Below are positions 54,391 to 57,041 of a DNA stretch of 57,041 bases, one piece after another. The notes beneath the pieces are model-generated. The model ran no database searches and was not told where the DNA came from. It worked only from the letters and a program-made list of their open reading frames with translations. The DNA is from an uncultured SAR86 cluster bacterium. Its GTDB lineage: Bacteria > Pseudomonadota > Gammaproteobacteria > Magnimaribacterales > Magnimaribacteraceae. Numbering within the stretch: position 1 is the first letter of the stretch; the number at the start of each line of letters is the position of its first letter. The position numbers were made by a program, and so were the translations under genes. The stretch covers positions 1 to 57,041 of the forward strand of contig CACNCK010000009.1 in the NCBI GenBank assembly GCA_902618945.1, given 5' to 3'.

Positions 54391-56645
54391 CAAGAGACTT
54401 TTTCTTTTTTCTTTGAGGTTTCTTTAAAATCTACTTTTATTTCATTATCTTCCAGAGATACGAAGGCAATACCACCAGATTTTGATAATTTGCCAAATAG
54501 AATCTCTTCAGCCAGGACTGTTTTTATACTATCTTGTATAAGTCTCTGCATAGGTCTAGCACCCATATTCTTATCATATCCGTTCTCTAGCAACCAATCT
54601 CTAACTTCTTCGGAGACTTCGAGTTGAACTTTTTGAACCTCTAATTGAACTTGTAGTTCAACTAAAAATTTATCGACTACCGTACGAATAACTTCTGTTG
54701 GCAAAGGATTAAATTGTATGATTCCATCAAGTCTATTTCTGAACTCAGGAGAAAAGGTCTTCTTAATCATTTCTGTAGCATCACTTGTATGATCTTGAGA
54801 TTGAAAGCCCATACTAGCCCTGCTCATATCTTGAGCACCAGTATTTGTTGTCATTATTACAATAGTATTTCTAAAATCAGCCTTTCTACCATTATTATCC
54901 GTTAAAGTTCCATGGTCCATTACTTGTAGGAGTATATTGAAAACTTCTGGGTGTGCTTTCTCTATTTCATCCAACAGTATTACTGAATGCGGATGTTTAT
55001 TCACAGACTCAGTGAGTAAACCGCCTTGATCATAACCGACATAACCAGGAGGGGCTCCAATCAACCTCGAGACCGTATGTCTTTCCATATATTCGGACAT
55101 ATCAAATCTTACAAATTCAATACCCATTATTTTGGCAAGCTGTTTACTAACCTCAGTTTTACCTACTCCAGTAGGACCAGAAAACAAAAATGATCCAACT
55201 GGTTTTTCATCTACTCTCAGTCCTGCTCTGGCAAGTTTTATTGCAGAAGAAAGACTCTCTACTGCTAAATCCTGACCAAATATGACTCGTTTGAGGTTTT
55301 CCTCTAATTTTTCTAAAGATTTTTTATCGGATCTAGATACTGTTTTTTCCGGTATTCTAGCTATGGATGCTACGATCTTTTCAATGTCTAGTTCGTTAAT
55401 AGTTTTTTTTCTTTTGGAAATAGGAACTAATTTCTGTCTAGCCCCAGCTTCGTCGACTACATCGATTGCCTTATCAGGAAGAAATCTATCATTGATATGC
55501 TTTGAAGCCAAAGAAGCAGCTGCCCTTAAGGAACCTTCTGTATATTTAATTTCGTGATGTTCTTCAAAGCGATCTTTGAGTCCTTTTAATATATTGAAAG
55601 TCTCATCAACAGTAGGTTCACTCACTTCTACCTTTTGAAATCTTCTTGATAACGCTCTGTCTTTTTCAAAAATACCTCTAAATTCTTTGTATGTAGTTGA
55701 TCCGACAAATTGAAGTCCACGTTTTGCTAATGCAGGTTTGAGAAGATTGGAGGCATCCATGACGCCACCAGAAGTAGCTCCCGCACCTATGATGGTATGA
55801 ATTTCGTCAATAAATAATATTGCAGAGCTATCATCTTCTAATTCTTTCAAGACTGCTTTTAATCTTTCTTCAAAATCTCCGCGATATTTTGTACCTGCCA
55901 GTAGCGCCCCCATATCTAATGAATAGATAACACTATCTTTGATCAAATCTGGAACTTTATTCTCTGTGATTAATTTAGCTAATCCTTCAGCAATAGCTGT
56001 TTTACCAACTCCTGATTCACCTACTAATAGAGGATTATTTTTACTTCTACGCGCTAATATTTGTACAACTCTCTCTATTTCAGAAGTTCTACCTATTAAA
56101 GGGTCTATTCTCCCTTCTAATGCTTCTTTATTTAAGTTAGTGGTAAATTGTTCAAGCGCATTATTTGACTCTGGTTCATTAGATTCACCAGTTTCTACGC
56201 TATCAGGATCAGTATTTTCGCTTCTTCCATGACTTAAATATGATACGGCATCTAGTCGAGTTAAGCCTAATTGCTCTAAAAGGAAGACACTTTGAGACTC
56301 TTTCTCACTAAAGATAGCCACAAGTATATTACTGCCTTTAACTTCGTCTTTACCTGAGGACTGAACATGAAAAACGGCTCTTTGTATTACTCTTTGAAAG
56401 CCCAAGGTTGGTTGGATGTCAATTTCAGTTTCGTTTGATATCTTTGGTGTTGTTGAACCAATAAATTCTTGTAGATCAACGCGAAGTTGTTCAATATTTA
56501 CTTTGTTTGAAGTTAATAATGCAATGGCGTCAGTATTTTCTAGAAGAGCAAGTAAAAGATGCTCAACAGTTACAAATTCATGCTTTTGATCTTGGGCAAG
56601 TTTAAAAGCATTATTTAAATTTTGTTCTAGTTCTTGATTAATCAT
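54390..56645 (-). CDS. clpA: ATP-dependent Clp protease ATP-binding subunit ClpA
   Basis: 751 residues. Start [11 protein letters not shown] (ATG 56645) matches E. coli ClpA; a TTG 9 bases earlier is less likely. Clp-N domain, D1 with GESGVGKT, D2 with GPTGVGKT, and [12 protein letters not shown] are clear. It unfolds substrates for ClpP. The ClpP-contacting loop that reads IGL in E. coli is MGF here. It overlaps clpS by 8 bases. Confidence 0.97.
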   Translation of the reverse strand: MINQELEQNLNNAFKLAQDQKHEFVTVEHLLLALLENTDAIALLTSNKVNIEQLRVDLQEFIGSTTPKISNETEIDIQPTLGFQRVIQRAVFHVQSSGKDEVKGSNILVAIFSEKESQSVFLLEQLGLTRLDAVSYLSHGRSENTDPDSVETGESNEPESNNALEQFTTNLNKEALEGRIDPLIGRTSEIERVVQILARRSKNNPLLVGESGVGKTAIAEGLAKLITENKVPDLIKDSVIYSLDMGALLAGTKYRGDFEERLKAVLKELEDDSSAILFIDEIHTIIGAGATSGGVMDASNLLKPALAKRGLQFVGSTTYKEFRGIFEKDRALSRRFQKVEVSEPTVDETFNILKGLKDRFEEHHEIKYTEGSLRAAASLASKHINDRFLPDKAIDVVDEAGARQKLVPISKRKKTINELDIEKIVASIARIPEKTVSRSDKKSLEKLEENLKRVIFGQDLAVESLSSAIKLARAGLRVDEKPVGSFLFSGPTGVGKTEVSKQLAKIMGIEFVRFDMSEYMERHTVSRLIGAPPGYVGYDQGGLLTESVNKHPHSVILLDEIEKAHPEVFNILLQVMDHGTLTDNNGRKADFRNTIVIMTTNTGAQDMSRASMGFQSQDHTSDATEMIKKTFSPEFRNRLDGIIQFNPLPTEVIRTVVDKFLVELQVQLEVQKVQLEVSEEVRDWLLENGYDKNMGARPMQRLIQDSIKTVLAEEILFGKLSKSGGIAFVSLEDNEIKVDFKETSKKKEKVS

Positions 56646-56988
56646 CTTCGTCAACTTCCTCTATATCACTCAAAAGGGGGTGACCATTTTCTTTAGCGAA
56701 ATTATTTACCTGAGCGCTCTTTGTTTCTGCCACCTCTTTAGTAAAGATACCACAAACTCCCTTTCCATGTGTATGGACAGCTAACATTATTTGCTGAGCC
56801 TTATCGCCGTCATAGCCAAAAAATATTTGCAATACGTAAACCACAAACTCCATAGGAGTGTAATCATCGTTAAGGAGGATAACTCTGTATAGTGAAGGTT
56901 TCTTGACTTTAGGTTTTTCTAGAGTTGCTACTGAAGAAGTATTTCGATTTTTGTCTTCGCGATTGTTGTTATTTTTTACTAAAAGCAT
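56638..56988 (-). CDS. clpS: ClpS adaptor protein
   Basis: 116 residues. A flexible N-terminus (about 1-30) is followed by the ClpS core: [20 protein letters not shown], the pocket that reads N-degron residues, then [21 protein letters not shown]. It delivers N-degron substrates to ClpA and inhibits other substrates. The clpA ATG lies within its end, so both are co-translated. Only 53 bases are visible upstream. Confidence 0.97.
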   Translation of the reverse strand: MLLVKNNNNREDKNRNTSSVATLEKPKVKKPSLYRVILLNDDYTPMEFVVYVLQIFFGYDGDKAQQIMLAVHTHGKGVCGIFTKEVAETKSAQVNNFAKENGHPLLSDIEEVDEDD

Positions 56989-57041
56989 TAATCCATATTT
57001 GAAATTATTGCCTCTCCAAATTCAGAACATTTTAATAGGCT

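Noticed and set aside
55939-56232. Open frame antisense to clpA
   Set aside because: Covers the conserved D1 Walker region of ClpA; shadow frame.

Overview
This is a gene-dense, AT-rich bacterial segment with about 60 genes. Gaps are short and many start and stop codons overlap. It contains no rRNA, tRNA, phage, insertion sequence or CRISPR array that I can see. Several conserved neighbourhoods point to a gammaproteobacterium: rne facing rluC-yceD-rpmF-fabD-fabG-acpP-fabF-mltG-tmk-holB, metG facing mrp, clpS-clpA near infA, and a type II secretion gspK-L-M end. Low G+C, tight packing, a BCCT osmolyte transporter, an NhaD/ArsB-type permease and AGCS symporters suggest a streamlined marine lineage of the SAR86 kind. 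That assignment is inference.

Layout. Positions 1-3212 are the end of a type II secretion operon (gspK partial, gspL, gspM, prepilin peptidase). 3213-3557 is the only gene-poor gap. 3558-10574 holds a TetR regulator facing a tight operon of MFS transporter, class III aminotransferase, alpha/beta hydrolase, MoxR-type AAA ATPase, CoxE-type VWA protein and exported methyltransferase. 10561-15199 has a small unknown gene, an hsp20 with a heat-shock promoter and possible RNA thermometer, then SDR, TauE-like permease, MDR oxidoreductase, pdxJ and a monothiol glutaredoxin. 15203-19840 (minus) reads BCCT transporter, metY, hydrolase, homocysteine methyltransferase, a plausible methionine module. 20032-29528 is housekeeping: argG, ferredoxin-NADP reductase, a split metG, mrp, mlaA, terB-like, dusA, NhaD/ArsB permease and nudC.

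29525-39248 is the rne/rluC/fatty-acid block, which lacks plsX and fabH at their usual place. 39225-43529 has an epoxide-hydrolase-like protein and an operon of glutaredoxin, AGCS symporter, metallo-beta-lactamase-fold protein and an unknown membrane-anchored protein. 43605-51606 is rich in exported proteins of unclear role (beta-propeller lipoprotein, two paired alpha-beta-barrel proteins, a secreted unknown, PhoD-like phosphatase, TPR lipoprotein) plus an SDR. 51654-57041 has a CaiB-type CoA-transferase, a probable small membrane protein, infA, a serine hydrolase, clpA and clpS.

The most interesting signals are: (a) the MoxR/VWA pair inside an amino-donor operon with no metalloenzyme client; (b) a sigma-32-like promoter plus ROSE-like leader on hsp20; (c) the BCCT-metY-hydrolase-methyltransferase module; (d) repeated loss of cysteine metal sites in conserved proteins (RNase E without Zn-link, Mrp without CxxC, HolB without its zinc module); and (e) a MetG whose tRNA-binding domain is a separate gene one base downstream.
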